A DNA stretch of 64,000 nt from contig NZ_LT629759.1 in NCBI RefSeq assembly GCF_900105025.1, positions 806,001-870,000 of the forward strand. The letters run 5' to 3'. The position numbers were made by a program, and so were the translations under genes. Every line of letters starts with the position of its first letter. Position 1 is the first letter of the stretch. A model generated the notes under the pieces. The model had not been told where the DNA came from. It ran no database searches and saw nothing but the letters and a program-made list of their open reading frames with translations. Positions 28,234 through 36,946 of this stretch are shown here, piece after piece. The stretch comes from Parafannyhessea umbonata. GTDB taxonomy: Bacteria; Actinomycetota; Coriobacteriia; Coriobacteriales; Atopobiaceae.

Positions 28234-29153
28234 GCAAGGTTTCCATGGCCGTCGACCTGGGCGGCATAAGGATGAAGAATCCCGTGAACACAGCGTCCGG
28301 CACGTTTGGCAACGGCTGGCAGTTCGAGGGGTTCTATAGCGTGGGCGAGCTCGGCGCCATCACGACGAAGGGCTGTGCGGCAGAGGCATGGGACGGAAAT
28401 CCCGCGCCGAGGATGTGCGAGCTTCCCTCTGGCATCATGAACTCCGTGGGGCTCCAGAACCCCGGCGTACGCGCGTTCATAGCAAGCTACGGCGAGTACC
28501 TCGCGGGGCTCGAGGAGCGCGGCTGCCGCGTCATCTGCCAGGTAGCCGGCCACTCCATCGAGGAGTACGTGCGGGCGCTGGAGCTCTTCGAGGAGCTGGC
28601 GCCGTTCGCATCCGGCTTCGAGATCAACATATCGTGCCCGAACGTGAGCAAGGGCGGCGCCGCCATGGGCGCGACGGCCGCGGCCGCGGCGGAGGTCATG
28701 GCCGCGGTGAGGCCGGTCACGAAGCGCCCCATCGTGGTGAAGATGGCGCCTCACGACGTAGGCGAGATCGCGCGGGCCCTCGAGGCTGAGGGCGCGGACG
28801 CGCTCTCGCTCATCAACACGATTCCCGGCATGGCGATCGACGTGCGCACGCGCAGGAGCAAGCTCTCGCGCCCGACCGCGGGCATATCGGGTCCGGCCAT
28901 ACACGCCATCGCCGTGCGCATGGTGTGGGAGGCGCACAGGGCCGTGAGCATCCCGCTCTGCGGCATCGGCGGCGTCACGAGCGGCGAGGACGCGGCGGAG
29001 TTCATCCTGGCGGGCGCGACGGCGGTATCCGTGGGAACGGCGAACCTGGTGGACCCGACGGCCGCCCCTCGCGTCGAGCGCGAGCTGGAGGCCTGGGCTG
29101 AGTCCCAGGGAGTGAGTGACATCAACGAGCTGATTGGAGCCTTCGAATGCTAA
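28230..29153 (+). CDS. pyrD: Dihydroorotate dehydrogenase, class 1B catalytic subunit
   Basis: PyrD oxidises dihydroorotate to orotate with bound FMN. The 307-residue TIM barrel has TASGTFGNG, the catalytic-cysteine-bearing loop NISCPNVSKGG, GISGPAI, and the FMN-phosphate site GIGGVTSGEDA. The pairing with pyrK makes it the NAD-dependent class 1B type used by anaerobes. The GTG at 28230 overlaps the pyrK stop as GTGA. A second GTG one codon upstream is possible. Confidence 0.94.
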   Translation: MSKVSMAVDLGGIRMKNPVNTASGTFGNGWQFEGFYSVGELGAITTKGCAAEAWDGNPAPRMCELPSGIMNSVGLQNPGVRAFIASYGEYLAGLEERGCRVICQVAGHSIEEYVRALELFEELAPFASGFEINISCPNVSKGGAAMGATAAAAAEVMAAVRPVTKRPIVVKMAPHDVGEIARALEAEGADALSLINTIPGMAIDVRTRRSKLSRPTAGISGPAIHAIAVRMVWEAHRAVSIPLCGIGGVTSGEDAAEFILAGATAVSVGTANLVDPTAAPRVERELEAWAESQGVSDINELIGAFEC

Positions 29154-29872
29154 CCGACGACGAGGCGCGCGAGTCCATCATCATCGCGCTCGACTGCGAC
29201 CGCGACACTGCCATCGACCTTGCGACGCGCCTTCGGGGAAAGGCCCGCTGGGTGAAGGTGGGCATGACGCTGTTCTACGCGGAGGGGCCCTCAATCGTGA
29301 GGGAGATGCGCGACCGCGGCTTCAAGGTGTTTCTCGACCTGAAGGTGCACGACATCCCGTTCCAGGTGAGGGGCGCGGCGCGGTCCGCATCGCTCACGGG
29401 GGCTGACCTGCTCTCCATCCATGGCATGGGCTCGTCCGAGATGGTGAGGCAAGCTCGTGCCGGCGTGGAGGACGCGGCCGGCGAGCGCGGCGGCGACAGG
29501 ACGCGTCTGGTGGCGATATCGGTGCTGACGAGCATGGACCAGGACGCGCTTGCCGAGATCGGCATCGACGTTCCCGTGGAGCGCGAGGTGGAGCGCCTGG
29601 CAGGCATGTCCGTGGGCGCAGGCGCCGACGGCATCGTGTGCTCGCCAAAGGAGGCCGCGCAGATGCGCGAGCTCCTGGGCCCGAAGGCGCTCATCGTGAC
29701 GCCGGGCGTGAGGCCGAGGGGTGCGGCCGTGGGCGACCAGAAGCGCATCGCCACGCCGGCGAGCGCCATCGGGGCGGGTGCGTCCATGCTCGTTATCGGG
29801 AGGCCGATCACCCAGGCGGACGACCCCGTGGAGGCCTACGAGTCCGTTGTCCGCGAGCTCTGCGAGGCGTAA
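29147..29872 (+). CDS. pyrF: Orotidine-5'-phosphate decarboxylase
   Basis: PyrF converts OMP to UMP, the last step of the pathway. The 241-residue TIM barrel has IALDCD, the catalytic network DLKVHDIP (Asp-Lys-x-x-Asp), TPGVRP, and the phosphate site VIGRPIT. It overlaps pyrD by seven bases and is the last gene of the operon. pyrE, whose product makes OMP, is not in the window. Confidence 0.95.
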   Translation: MLTDDEARESIIIALDCDRDTAIDLATRLRGKARWVKVGMTLFYAEGPSIVREMRDRGFKVFLDLKVHDIPFQVRGAARSASLTGADLLSIHGMGSSEMVRQARAGVEDAAGERGGDRTRLVAISVLTSMDQDALAEIGIDVPVEREVERLAGMSVGAGADGIVCSPKEAAQMRELLGPKALIVTPGVRPRGAAVGDQKRIATPASAIGAGASMLVIGRPITQADDPVEAYESVVRELCEA

Positions 29873-30053
29873 CTACCGCCTTTACGTGGAGAAATGGGGC
29901 CCAATTGTGGTTTTAGGACCCCGGGCCAGCCGATTTGGGAACAATACCCTTGTAAAATGGGCACCCAATTGGCAAACTATGTGCTTGCGATTGATGAGCT
30001 GCCCATTTGCGAACGGGCATGCATTGATGTGAAACCTACTGTTTGGAGGAACC
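29873..30053. promoter_or_regulatory. Intergenic region before mihF with repeated motifs
   Basis: It contains CCCAATTG twice (at about 29900 and 29964) and an imperfect palindrome GCCCATTTGCGAACGGGC at 30001-30018 (14 of 18 positions symmetric). The local base composition is clearly more AT-rich than the flanks. Hence a promoter with operator-like sites for mihF is likely, but I cannot fix the -35 and -10. GTTTGGAGGAACC is the mihF ribosome site. Confidence 0.45.
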
Positions 30054-30362
30054 ATGGCACTACCTCAGCTTACGGACGAGCAGCGCAAGGCCGCACTTGA
30101 GAAGGCCGCACAGGCTCGCCACGAGCGCGCTGAGCTTCGCGACAAGATCAAGAAGGGCGAGATTTCCCTGGAGGACGTTCTCGACTCCGAGGATCCCATC
30201 GCGAGCCGCATGAAGGTCTCCGCCCTCATCGAGTCCCTTCCCGGCTATGGCAAGGCCAAGGCCTCCAAGATCATGGACGAGCTTGGCATCTCTGCCACGC
30301 GCCGCGTCAAGGGTCTGGGCGCCCGCCAGCGCGAGCAGCTCCTCGAGGTGCTCAACAAGTAA
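30054..30362 (+). CDS. mihF: Actinobacterial integration host factor (mIHF-like)
   Basis: This is a nucleoid-associated DNA-binding protein restricted to Actinobacteria. The 102-residue protein matches the family in its basic N-terminal helix (LTDEQRKAALEKAAQARHER) and in the helix-two-turn-helix core with SLPGYGKAKASKIMDELGI. The C-terminal RVKGLGARQREQLLEVL follows. It is unrelated to E. coli IHF. The position next to gmk and rpoZ is the one seen across the phylum. Confidence 0.93.
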   Translation: MALPQLTDEQRKAALEKAAQARHERAELRDKIKKGEISLEDVLDSEDPIASRMKVSALIESLPGYGKAKASKIMDELGISATRRVKGLGARQREQLLEVLNK

Positions 30363-30365
30363 GCG

Positions 30366-30941
30366 ATGAGGAAGCCTCGTTTATTCGTCATCTCCGGACC
30401 GTCAGGCGCAGGAAAGGGAACGCTCGTCTCCGCAGTGCGAGAAGAGCGTCCGGACCTGGGCCTGACGGTTTCTGCGACGACGCGTCCGCCTCGGCCCCAT
30501 GACATTCCGGACGTCTCGTACCACTTCCTCTCGGAGGAGGAGTTTGACCGTCGCATCGAGAGAGGCGATTTCCTGGAGTGGGCCGACGTGCACGGGCACA
30601 AGTACGGTACCCTGCGCAGCGAGGTGGACGGCCTCATGGCCGCCGGCAAGTCCGTCATCCTCGAGATCGACGTCCAGGGCGCGTTCAACGTGAGGCGCAT
30701 CTACCCGGACGCCGTGCTGGTGTTCATAGAGCCGCCGTCGCTCGAGGTCCTCGAGCAGCGGCTGAGAGGGCGAGGCACCGAGGACGAGGCGTCTATCGAG
30801 CTTCGCCTTGCGAACGCCCGCCACGAGATGGACCTTGCGAAGGACTACGACGCGCGCGTGGTGAACGACGACCTCGCAACCGCCGTGAGGGACCTCGCGA
30901 ACGTTCTTGAAAGCTACGAGATGGATGGAGGCAACTCCTAA
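30366..30941 (+). CDS. gmk: Guanylate kinase
   Basis: Gmk phosphorylates GMP to GDP with ATP. The 191-residue protein has Walker A SGPSGAGKGT (residues 10-19), the GMP-binding TTRPPRP, YHFLSEEEF, and EIDVQGA. It starts three bases after the mihF stop, and rpoZ follows directly. It acts downstream of guaB at the start of the window. Confidence 0.96.
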   Translation: MRKPRLFVISGPSGAGKGTLVSAVREERPDLGLTVSATTRPPRPHDIPDVSYHFLSEEEFDRRIERGDFLEWADVHGHKYGTLRSEVDGLMAAGKSVILEIDVQGAFNVRRIYPDAVLVFIEPPSLEVLEQRLRGRGTEDEASIELRLANARHEMDLAKDYDARVVNDDLATAVRDLANVLESYEMDGGNS

Positions 30942-31235
30942 ATGGCAGTTACCAAGCCAGAGATCGACGATCTTCTCGCCAAGACCGAGCACAACCCCTT
31001 CCTGCTGTGCGCCCTTGCGAGCAAGCGCGCCTGCGACATCAACAACATGATCCGCGGGCAGCACCTGCGCGTGACCGCGATCCAGGACTTCGACGACATC
31101 ACGACCGTGGTGAGCGGCGAGGACACGGTGTCCGTCGCGATGAACGAGATCGAGGACGGCACGCTGGGCTACGACAAGGACGAGTTCGACGAGGAAATCA
31201 AGGGCTCGAACGCACTCGTCGACCACAACCTGTAA
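30942..31235 (+). CDS. rpoZ: RNA polymerase omega subunit
   Basis: Omega helps assemble and stabilise the beta-prime subunit of RNA polymerase. The 97-residue protein has NPFLLCALASKRACDINNMI, the conserved helix with the KRA/R motif. It has a more acidic C-terminal half. The ATG abuts the gmk stop, GGAGGCAAC supplies the ribosome site, and this gmk-rpoZ pairing is conserved. Confidence 0.92.
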   Translation: MAVTKPEIDDLLAKTEHNPFLLCALASKRACDINNMIRGQHLRVTAIQDFDDITTVVSGEDTVSVAMNEIEDGTLGYDKDEFDEEIKGSNALVDHNL

Positions 31236-31238
31236 GCC

Positions 31239-32525
31239 ATGGCTGACAGGGTTTGCCTCGTCCACTACCACGAGATCGGCCTGAAGGGCAAGAACCGCTC
31301 CACCTTCGAGAACCAGCTGGTTACGAACCTGCACAGGGCCCTGAGGTCGTTCGACGTGGCGGACATAAAGAGAATATCCGGCCACATCCTGGTGACGGCC
31401 GCCGACGGCATGGCCACCGACGACATGGCACATGCGATATCGCGCGTGCCGGGAGTCGCGCGGGTGTCCGTTGCGTACGTGTGCCGCCAGGACCCAGAGG
31501 AGTACTGCGCGGCCGCGGTGAGGGCACTTGGCGAGGCGGGAGAGTTCGGCTCGTTCAAGGTGCACGCCAGGAGGTCGTCCACCAACTACGAGCTGCACAC
31601 GCTGGACATCAACCGCCTCGTAGGAAGCGTCCTGTGCGAGAAGTTCCCCAACAAGAAGGTCGAGATGCACCACCCGGACGTCACGGTCATCGTGATGGTG
31701 GTGAACGCGAGCGTGTACGTGTACACGGACACCGGCGTCGGCGTGGGCGGCCTTCCCGTTGGGACGGCCGGCAAGGTCGTGACGCTGCTCTCCAGCGGCT
31801 TCGACTCTCCCGTCGCGACGTGGATGGTCGGTCGCCGTGGCGCCGTGTGCGTGCCCGTGCACTTCTCGGGCCGTCCGATGACGGCGGACACGAGCGAGTA
31901 CCTGTGCCAGGACATCATCAACGCAATGACGCCGTCCGGCATGGTCGGCCGCCTGTATGTGGTGCCGTTTGGGCAGAAGCAGCGCGAGATATCGCTCTGC
32001 GTGCCGCAGAGCCTGCGCATCATCACGTACCGCAGGGTGATGTTTGCCGTGGCGGAGCGCATCGCGCGGATGGAGGGCGCTAAGGCCCTGGTGACGGGCG
32101 AGTCGCTGGGCCAGGTGGCCTCGCAGACGCTCGAGAACATCTCCGTCGTGAACGAGATGGTGAGCATGCCCGTGCTGCGGCCGCTCATTGGCTCTGACAA
32201 GCAGGAGATCATGCGCCGCGCGGAGGAGATCGGCACGTACGACATATCCGCGCAGGACGCGGCGGACTGCTGCACGCTGTTCATGCCGCGCCGCCCGGAG
32301 ACGCACGCGAAGCCGGACATGGTGCACGAGGCGTGGGACTCCTTCGACCACGACGCCATGATCGAGGAGCTGGTGCAGAGCGTGGAGTACGTCGACTTCG
32401 ACCAGTGCCCCTCGTACAAGCCGCCCCGTCAGCTGAGGGCCCGCCACCGCGAGCTTGCCCCGGCACGGTTCGAACGCCGCGGCGATAAGGACGCGACGGG
32501 CGAGAAGGACGCGGCCACGGAGTAG
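31239..32525 (+). CDS. thiI: tRNA 4-thiouridine synthase / thiamine sulfur carrier ThiI
   Basis: ThiI adenylates U8 of tRNA and inserts sulfur. The 428-residue protein has an N-terminal ferredoxin-like region, a THUMP domain up to about residue 165, and a PP-loop ATPase with LLSSGFDSP at residues 183-191. TGESLGQVASQTLENI and the catalytic-type Cys region DAADCCTLF follow. There is no C-terminal rhodanese domain, so sulfur transfer must use another donor. It starts three bases after rpoZ. The tail after the PP-loop domain is basic and probably disordered. Confidence 0.93.
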   Translation: MADRVCLVHYHEIGLKGKNRSTFENQLVTNLHRALRSFDVADIKRISGHILVTAADGMATDDMAHAISRVPGVARVSVAYVCRQDPEEYCAAAVRALGEAGEFGSFKVHARRSSTNYELHTLDINRLVGSVLCEKFPNKKVEMHHPDVTVIVMVVNASVYVYTDTGVGVGGLPVGTAGKVVTLLSSGFDSPVATWMVGRRGAVCVPVHFSGRPMTADTSEYLCQDIINAMTPSGMVGRLYVVPFGQKQREISLCVPQSLRIITYRRVMFAVAERIARMEGAKALVTGESLGQVASQTLENISVVNEMVSMPVLRPLIGSDKQEIMRRAEEIGTYDISAQDAADCCTLFMPRRPETHAKPDMVHEAWDSFDHDAMIEELVQSVEYVDFDQCPSYKPPRQLRARHRELAPARFERRGDKDATGEKDAATE

Positions 32526-32628
32526 GTGCGCGCTCGGCAAGCGGATCTTCTCGCACCTGCCTTTGGGCGACGTGCGCAGACAGGCGGAAGACATCTGCAA
32601 TGCCGATTTGAGACGCAGGATGCATGTG

Positions 32629-32664
32629 CCACCCCCGGTCCCATGATGGGACTGGGGGTGGTTT
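32629..32664 (+). promoter_or_regulatory. Long hairpin covering the comEA ribosome-binding site
   Basis: CCACCCCCGGTCCC (32629-32642) pairs with GGGACTGGGGGTGG (32648-32661) with one G-T wobble. TTT follows, and the comEA ATG is six bases after the stem. The only Shine-Dalgarno-like sequence (GGGGGTGG) is in the 3' arm. The structure could act as a terminator of the thiI operon, or it could hide the ribosome site. Confidence 0.6.
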
Positions 32665-32667
32665 GCT

Positions 32668-33441
32668 ATGGCGCAAAGGGCAAGGGGGCCTGCGGGAGGG
32701 CTTTCTAAACGATACGGTCTGAGGGGGCGGAGGGGACCCGTCATTGCTGCGGCGCTGGCGGCGGCGTGCCTGGCGGTGGTAGGCGCTCTGCTGCTTCCCG
32801 GAAGGGGTGGCGGCTTTGAGGTGACGCGTGCGGAGGCAGGCGACGCGGTCACGCAGAAGAGGGCGAAGGGAGGACGGGACGCGCGCAAGGGCGAGGAGCG
32901 GGGACAAGACGAGGGAAGCTCCGTCCCGGCGGCAAAGACGGGGGCGACGAAGGTCGCGGCCGTGATCGTGCACGTAGACGGGGCAGTGGAGAACCCGGGC
33001 GTGTACAGGATATACACGTCGAGCCCGAGGGTGAACGACGCGGTGAGCGCGGCGGGCGGCCTTGAGGAGGACGCGGACACCACGAGGATCAACCTGGCAG
33101 CATCGCTTTCAGACGGACAGAAGGTGCACGTTCCGAGGCAGGGCGAGGAGGCGTCCGAGGACGTGGCGCAAGACGCCGTCGGCACGGAGGGCGCGGCCGC
33201 GGGGACGGCGGGAGGCGCCGCTGGAGCGACGGGGGACTCCGCGGGCTCCGGCACCGTGGACATCAACACCGCCGATGCGACGGAGCTGCAGCGCCTGCCA
33301 GGCGTGGGCGAGGCGACGGCCGCGGCCATCGTGGAGGACCGGACGAGGAACGGACCGTTCGCAAGCCCGGAGGACATCATGCGCGTATCGGGCATAGGCG
33401 AGAAGAAGTTCGAGCGGATGCGGGCGATGATACGTGTCTGA
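32668..33441 (+). CDS. comEA: Competence protein ComEA (DNA receptor)
   Basis: ComEA binds double-stranded DNA outside the membrane and hands it to ComEC for uptake. The 257-residue protein has a basic N-terminus, one membrane span at about residues 25-45, a charged linker, and a SLBB/ubiquitin-like domain starting near VHVDGAVENPGVY. After a Gly/Ala-rich linker comes a helix-hairpin-helix DNA-binding domain (DINTADATELQRLPGVGEATA). The ATG at 32668 is the only start before the membrane span. Its ribosome site is in a hairpin. It overlaps comEC by eight bases. Confidence 0.9.
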   Translation: MAQRARGPAGGLSKRYGLRGRRGPVIAAALAAACLAVVGALLLPGRGGGFEVTRAEAGDAVTQKRAKGGRDARKGEERGQDEGSSVPAAKTGATKVAAVIVHVDGAVENPGVYRIYTSSPRVNDAVSAAGGLEEDADTTRINLAASLSDGQKVHVPRQGEEASEDVAQDAVGTEGAAAGTAGGAAGATGDSAGSGTVDINTADATELQRLPGVGEATAAAIVEDRTRNGPFASPEDIMRVSGIGEKKFERMRAMIRV

Positions 33442-35794
33442 CCACGAGTGGGTTCCAAACAGGCCGTGCGTGCCCTTCTCGCTCTACCTGCTGTGCGCGT
33501 GCGGCGCGGCGGCGCAGGTCGTGCTTGCGCTTCGGCTGCACATGGGTCGCCCGTGGGCGGCGGTCGCGGCATGCGTGGCCGCAATGGCGCTGGCGGCACG
33601 CGGCATGGGGAGCGCCTCGCGCGCGACGGCGGCGATAGCGCGCGTCGTGCTCGCGGCCGGGACGTGCGGCATCTGCGCCTGCCTTGCCTGTGCGCAGGTG
33701 GAAGTGGCGGAAGGAACCGCCCGCGCGTTGGAGCGGAGTGCCGTCTCGTCGTGCGAGCTGGAGGTGTGCGCGGACGCGTCGCTCGGCACGAGGGGATACC
33801 GCGCCCGCGCCCACGTGTGGCGCGGCGGAGCACGACTGGGCGACGTGTGGGTGCGCAGCGAGGAGCGATACGACATGGGGACGCGAATCCGCGCGGTGGG
33901 GAGGTTCAACAGGGGGATCGGCGAGTGGAGGCTCATGTCGGAGCGGCAGGGCGTGTGCGGGACGGTTAACGTCGTGCACGCGCTGGAGGTGACGCCGGCA
34001 TCCGGCCCTCGCGCCTGGGTGAACGAGAGGAGGCTGGTGGCGCTCGCGGCCATGGAGCCGGAGCGCTCCGCGGCGCGCGCGATACTGGCAGGCAGCGTGT
34101 GCGGCTCGAAGGACGCCATGGCGAGGGCAGGAATAGACAAGGTGTTCGCCGCATGCGGCGTCGCGCACCTCGTCGCGGTGTCCGGCGGCCACATCGCGAT
34201 TGTGGGTGCGCTCGTGGAGCGGCTGCTGGGAGGGACCAGGCTCGGTCCCGTGCCGCGGACGCTCGTACTGCTGGCGACGACGGGGCTCTTCGTGCTGTTC
34301 TGCGGCGCGCCTGTCTCTGCGGTGCGCTCGTGGCTCATGTGCCTGGTCGCCTTTGGCTCGAGGCTCGCGGGACGGCGTGGGCACTCGCTCTCGGCCGTGT
34401 GCGCCGTCGCGCTGGGAATGGTGATGGTCGACCCCGCCGTCACGGGTCAGGTGGGCTTCGTGCTGTCCGTCGCCTCTGTCGTGGGGCTCTGCCTGCTCTC
34501 GCCTTACTTCGGCTACGTGCTGCGCCAGGTAGTGGCCCGCCCGCGACTTCCCGCACGGGTGCCGCGCCCCGTGAGGTGCGCCGTGGACCGTGGCGCGGAC
34601 TTCGTGCGAGATGCGCTGTCTGCGTGCCTCGTGGCGCAGTTCGCGACGGCGGCGATAACGTGCTCCATGTTCTCGCAGCTCTCGCTTGTGGCACCGCTCG
34701 CAAACCTCGCTCTTGCGCTGCCGTTCACGGTCATGGTGGGCGCCGGCATGACGGTCGCGTGCCTTGCCGGGACTCCTCTTGCGGCCGTGCCGCTCGTGCC
34801 GTGCGACGTTGCGGGGACGGCGGTGTCTTGGTTGCTTGGCTGGATGAGCCGGTTGCCGTACGCGAGCGTCGCCGTGAGCTGCGACATGGCGGTCGCCGGA
34901 ATGATTACGGTTGGCGTGACGGCTGCGATCCTCGTGTGGTGGCCGACGGTGAGGCGGGGTCCCGTGCTCGCGGTGACGGGCTCCCTTGCCGCCGTGTCGC
35001 TCTGCCTGCTGCTGAGGTGGAGGTTCTTCTCGCCCGCGCGCGTCTGCGTGCTGGACGTGGGCCAGGGGGACGCGATCCTCGTGCAGCAGGGAGCTAACGC
35101 CGTGCTCGTGGACGCCGGTCCTGACCAGGCTGCGGCCGCGGAGCTCGCCCGGCTGCACGTGATGCACATCGACGCCGTCGTGGTGACCCACATGCACGAC
35201 GACCACTTTGGGGGCGTGGGTGCCGTGCTGGGCGAGGTGCCGTGCGACGCCGTGTTTGTGGCGAGGGGCGTTCGCGGCAACATTCCGGAGGAGTTCGGGG
35301 AGGAGCTCGAGAGGCGCGGGAAGGAGGACGTGCGCGAGGTGGGCCTGGGCGACGAGCTTGAGGTTGGCGACTTCAGGCTGTGCGTGGTATGGCCGGAGGA
35401 GCCGGTGGACGGAAGCGAGAACGCGGACTCCATCGAGCTTGCGCTGACGTACGACGACGGGTCCAGAACCATGTCGGGGCTGCTCACAGGCGATGCCGAA
35501 AAGGACGAGACCGCAGGCGCGCTCTCGGCGGGCAGGGTGGGAGACGTCGACTTCCTGAAGGTGGGGCACCACGGATCGAAGGTCTCCGTCACGCCGGACG
35601 AGGCGCGCGAGCTTGCCCCGGAGGTCTCCGTCGCGAGCGCCGGCGCCCACAACCGCTACGGCCACCCGTCACCAGAGTGCCGGTGCGTGCTGGAGCGGGC
35701 CGGCTCGCGCTTCCTGTGCACGATGGACGTTGGGACGGTGACGCTGGAGCCGGGCGAGAGGGGCGTGCGCGTCTTTACGGAAAGGTCCCCGTGA
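33434..35794 (+). CDS. comEC: Competence protein ComEC/Rec2 (DNA uptake channel)
   Basis: ComEC is the polytopic channel that carries single-stranded DNA across the membrane. The 786-residue protein has N-terminal hydrophobic spans, an OB-fold-like extracellular region, the competence domain with AHLVAVSGGHI and many membrane helices, and a C-terminal metallo-beta-lactamase domain. The latter begins at VLDVGQGDAIL and has THMHDDH at residues 585-591 and KVGHHGS. All parts look intact. It starts at a GTG within the end of comEA. With comEA it indicates a capacity for natural transformation, although pilus genes are not seen here. Confidence 0.93.
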   Translation: MSDHEWVPNRPCVPFSLYLLCACGAAAQVVLALRLHMGRPWAAVAACVAAMALAARGMGSASRATAAIARVVLAAGTCGICACLACAQVEVAEGTARALERSAVSSCELEVCADASLGTRGYRARAHVWRGGARLGDVWVRSEERYDMGTRIRAVGRFNRGIGEWRLMSERQGVCGTVNVVHALEVTPASGPRAWVNERRLVALAAMEPERSAARAILAGSVCGSKDAMARAGIDKVFAACGVAHLVAVSGGHIAIVGALVERLLGGTRLGPVPRTLVLLATTGLFVLFCGAPVSAVRSWLMCLVAFGSRLAGRRGHSLSAVCAVALGMVMVDPAVTGQVGFVLSVASVVGLCLLSPYFGYVLRQVVARPRLPARVPRPVRCAVDRGADFVRDALSACLVAQFATAAITCSMFSQLSLVAPLANLALALPFTVMVGAGMTVACLAGTPLAAVPLVPCDVAGTAVSWLLGWMSRLPYASVAVSCDMAVAGMITVGVTAAILVWWPTVRRGPVLAVTGSLAAVSLCLLLRWRFFSPARVCVLDVGQGDAILVQQGANAVLVDAGPDQAAAAELARLHVMHIDAVVVTHMHDDHFGGVGAVLGEVPCDAVFVARGVRGNIPEEFGEELERRGKEDVREVGLGDELEVGDFRLCVVWPEEPVDGSENADSIELALTYDDGSRTMSGLLTGDAEKDETAGALSAGRVGDVDFLKVGHHGSKVSVTPDEARELAPEVSVASAGAHNRYGHPSPECRCVLERAGSRFLCTMDVGTVTLEPGERGVRVFTERSP

Positions 35795-35838
35795 GCGCGG
35801 TCGGGTGTAGTATGGATGTCCTGACGAAGGGAGGAAGC

Positions 35839-36801
35839 ATGGCGAAGGCGGCGCTCTTGCCCGCATACCTCATAGTGGGCTCGGACGAGCTCAAGAGCCG
35901 ACAGGCCGTGACCAGGCTGAAGGGAAGGCTCGAGCCAGGGCTTGCCGCGTTCAACCTGGACGAGCACGTGGCGGGGCCGGACCTTGTGCCCGGAGACGTC
36001 GTGGCCTCGCTCAACACCATCCCCATGGGGACGGGCTTCAGGCTCGTACTTATAACGAAGGCCGAGAAGCTTCCGAAGCCCGTATCGGAAGCGATCATCG
36101 CCTACCTCAAGGACCCGAACCCCGGCTGCACGCTCTGCCTCGTGGCGACGACGCTCGCGAAGTCGACGCGCCTGTACAAGGCCGTGAAGGCGGTCGGCGA
36201 GCATTCGATAATCGACTGCGCCCCGAAGAAACGCTGGCAGCTGGCGCCGACGGTCGTGCGCATGGCCGCGCACTACGGCATGCAGACGGACGAGGCGGCC
36301 GCGGCGGAGCTCGTGAGCCGCGTGGGCGAGTCGACCACGATGATCGACGCGCAGCTGAGGTCCCTTGCGGCGCTCTGTCGCGAAAGCGGGCGCATCACCG
36401 TCGCGGACGTGGAGCGAAACGTCGCGCGGACGGCCGAGGTGAAGCCGTGGGACTTCCTGGACGCGGTGTGCGCGCGCGACGCTGCAAAGGCGCTCGGCCT
36501 GTACCACCTGATGCAGAACCCGTCTCAGATCGCGCTCACGTCGCTTCTGTGCGGGCGCATCCGCGAGCTGGTGTGCGCGAGGTCGCTTGCAGCCAGGGGA
36601 GAGGGCGGGCTCCTCGCCTCCGAGCTCGGCAAGCAGCAGTGGCAGGTGAAGAACCACCTCTCGTGGGCACGACACTTCGCGGACGGCGAGCTCGAGGGCT
36701 CGCTCGAGCGCTGCGCGAGGTGCGAGCGCGCGCTCAAGGGTGGCGACGACCCGGAGACAACGTTCGTCTCGCTCGTCCTCTACGTGTGCGGACGGGCGTA
36801 G
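35839..36801 (+). CDS. holA: DNA polymerase III delta subunit
   Basis: HolA is the clamp-loader subunit that opens the beta sliding clamp. The 320-residue protein has the family layout: PAYLIVGSDELKSRQAV at the N-terminus, an AAA-like fold with VVASLNTIPMGTGFRLVLI, a C-terminal helical collar with LSWARHF, and EGSLERC. It has no Walker A motif, as expected for delta. GGGAGGAAG precedes the ATG at 35839. It follows comEC by 44 bases, a common arrangement, and precedes rpsT on the opposite strand. Confidence 0.88.
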   Translation: MAKAALLPAYLIVGSDELKSRQAVTRLKGRLEPGLAAFNLDEHVAGPDLVPGDVVASLNTIPMGTGFRLVLITKAEKLPKPVSEAIIAYLKDPNPGCTLCLVATTLAKSTRLYKAVKAVGEHSIIDCAPKKRWQLAPTVVRMAAHYGMQTDEAAAAELVSRVGESTTMIDAQLRSLAALCRESGRITVADVERNVARTAEVKPWDFLDAVCARDAAKALGLYHLMQNPSQIALTSLLCGRIRELVCARSLAARGEGGLLASELGKQQWQVKNHLSWARHFADGELEGSLERCARCERALKGGDDPETTFVSLVLYVCGRA

Positions 36802-36891
36802 CTTACCGACGCAGTTTGTTTCTGCCGAGCAGGGTTGGTGGGACATGGCGCCGCGGCACCTACGTGGGATGACCTCCCGCATGAGAAAGAC

Positions 36892-36922
36892 AAAAAAAGA
36901 CCCCGTCCTTCCGGGCGGAGTC
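36892..36922 (-). terminator. Rho-independent terminator of rpsT
   Basis: On the minus strand GACTCCGCCCGG and the partner GGACGGGGTC form a stem that is followed by seven T (plus-strand A run at 36892-36898). Confidence 0.85.
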
Positions 36923-36946
36923 GAAAAGACAGATTGTCGAACGGGC

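Noticed and set aside
30402-33833. A very long minus-strand open frame (over 1100 codons) opposite gmk, rpoZ, thiI and comEA
   Set aside because: It is a mirror effect of high-GC codon usage. Its translation is Arg/His/Val-rich without domains, and the plus strand has four recognised genes.
33377-35665. Long minus-strand open frame opposite comEC
   Set aside because: His/Arg-rich translation without motifs; comEC on the plus strand has all expected domains.
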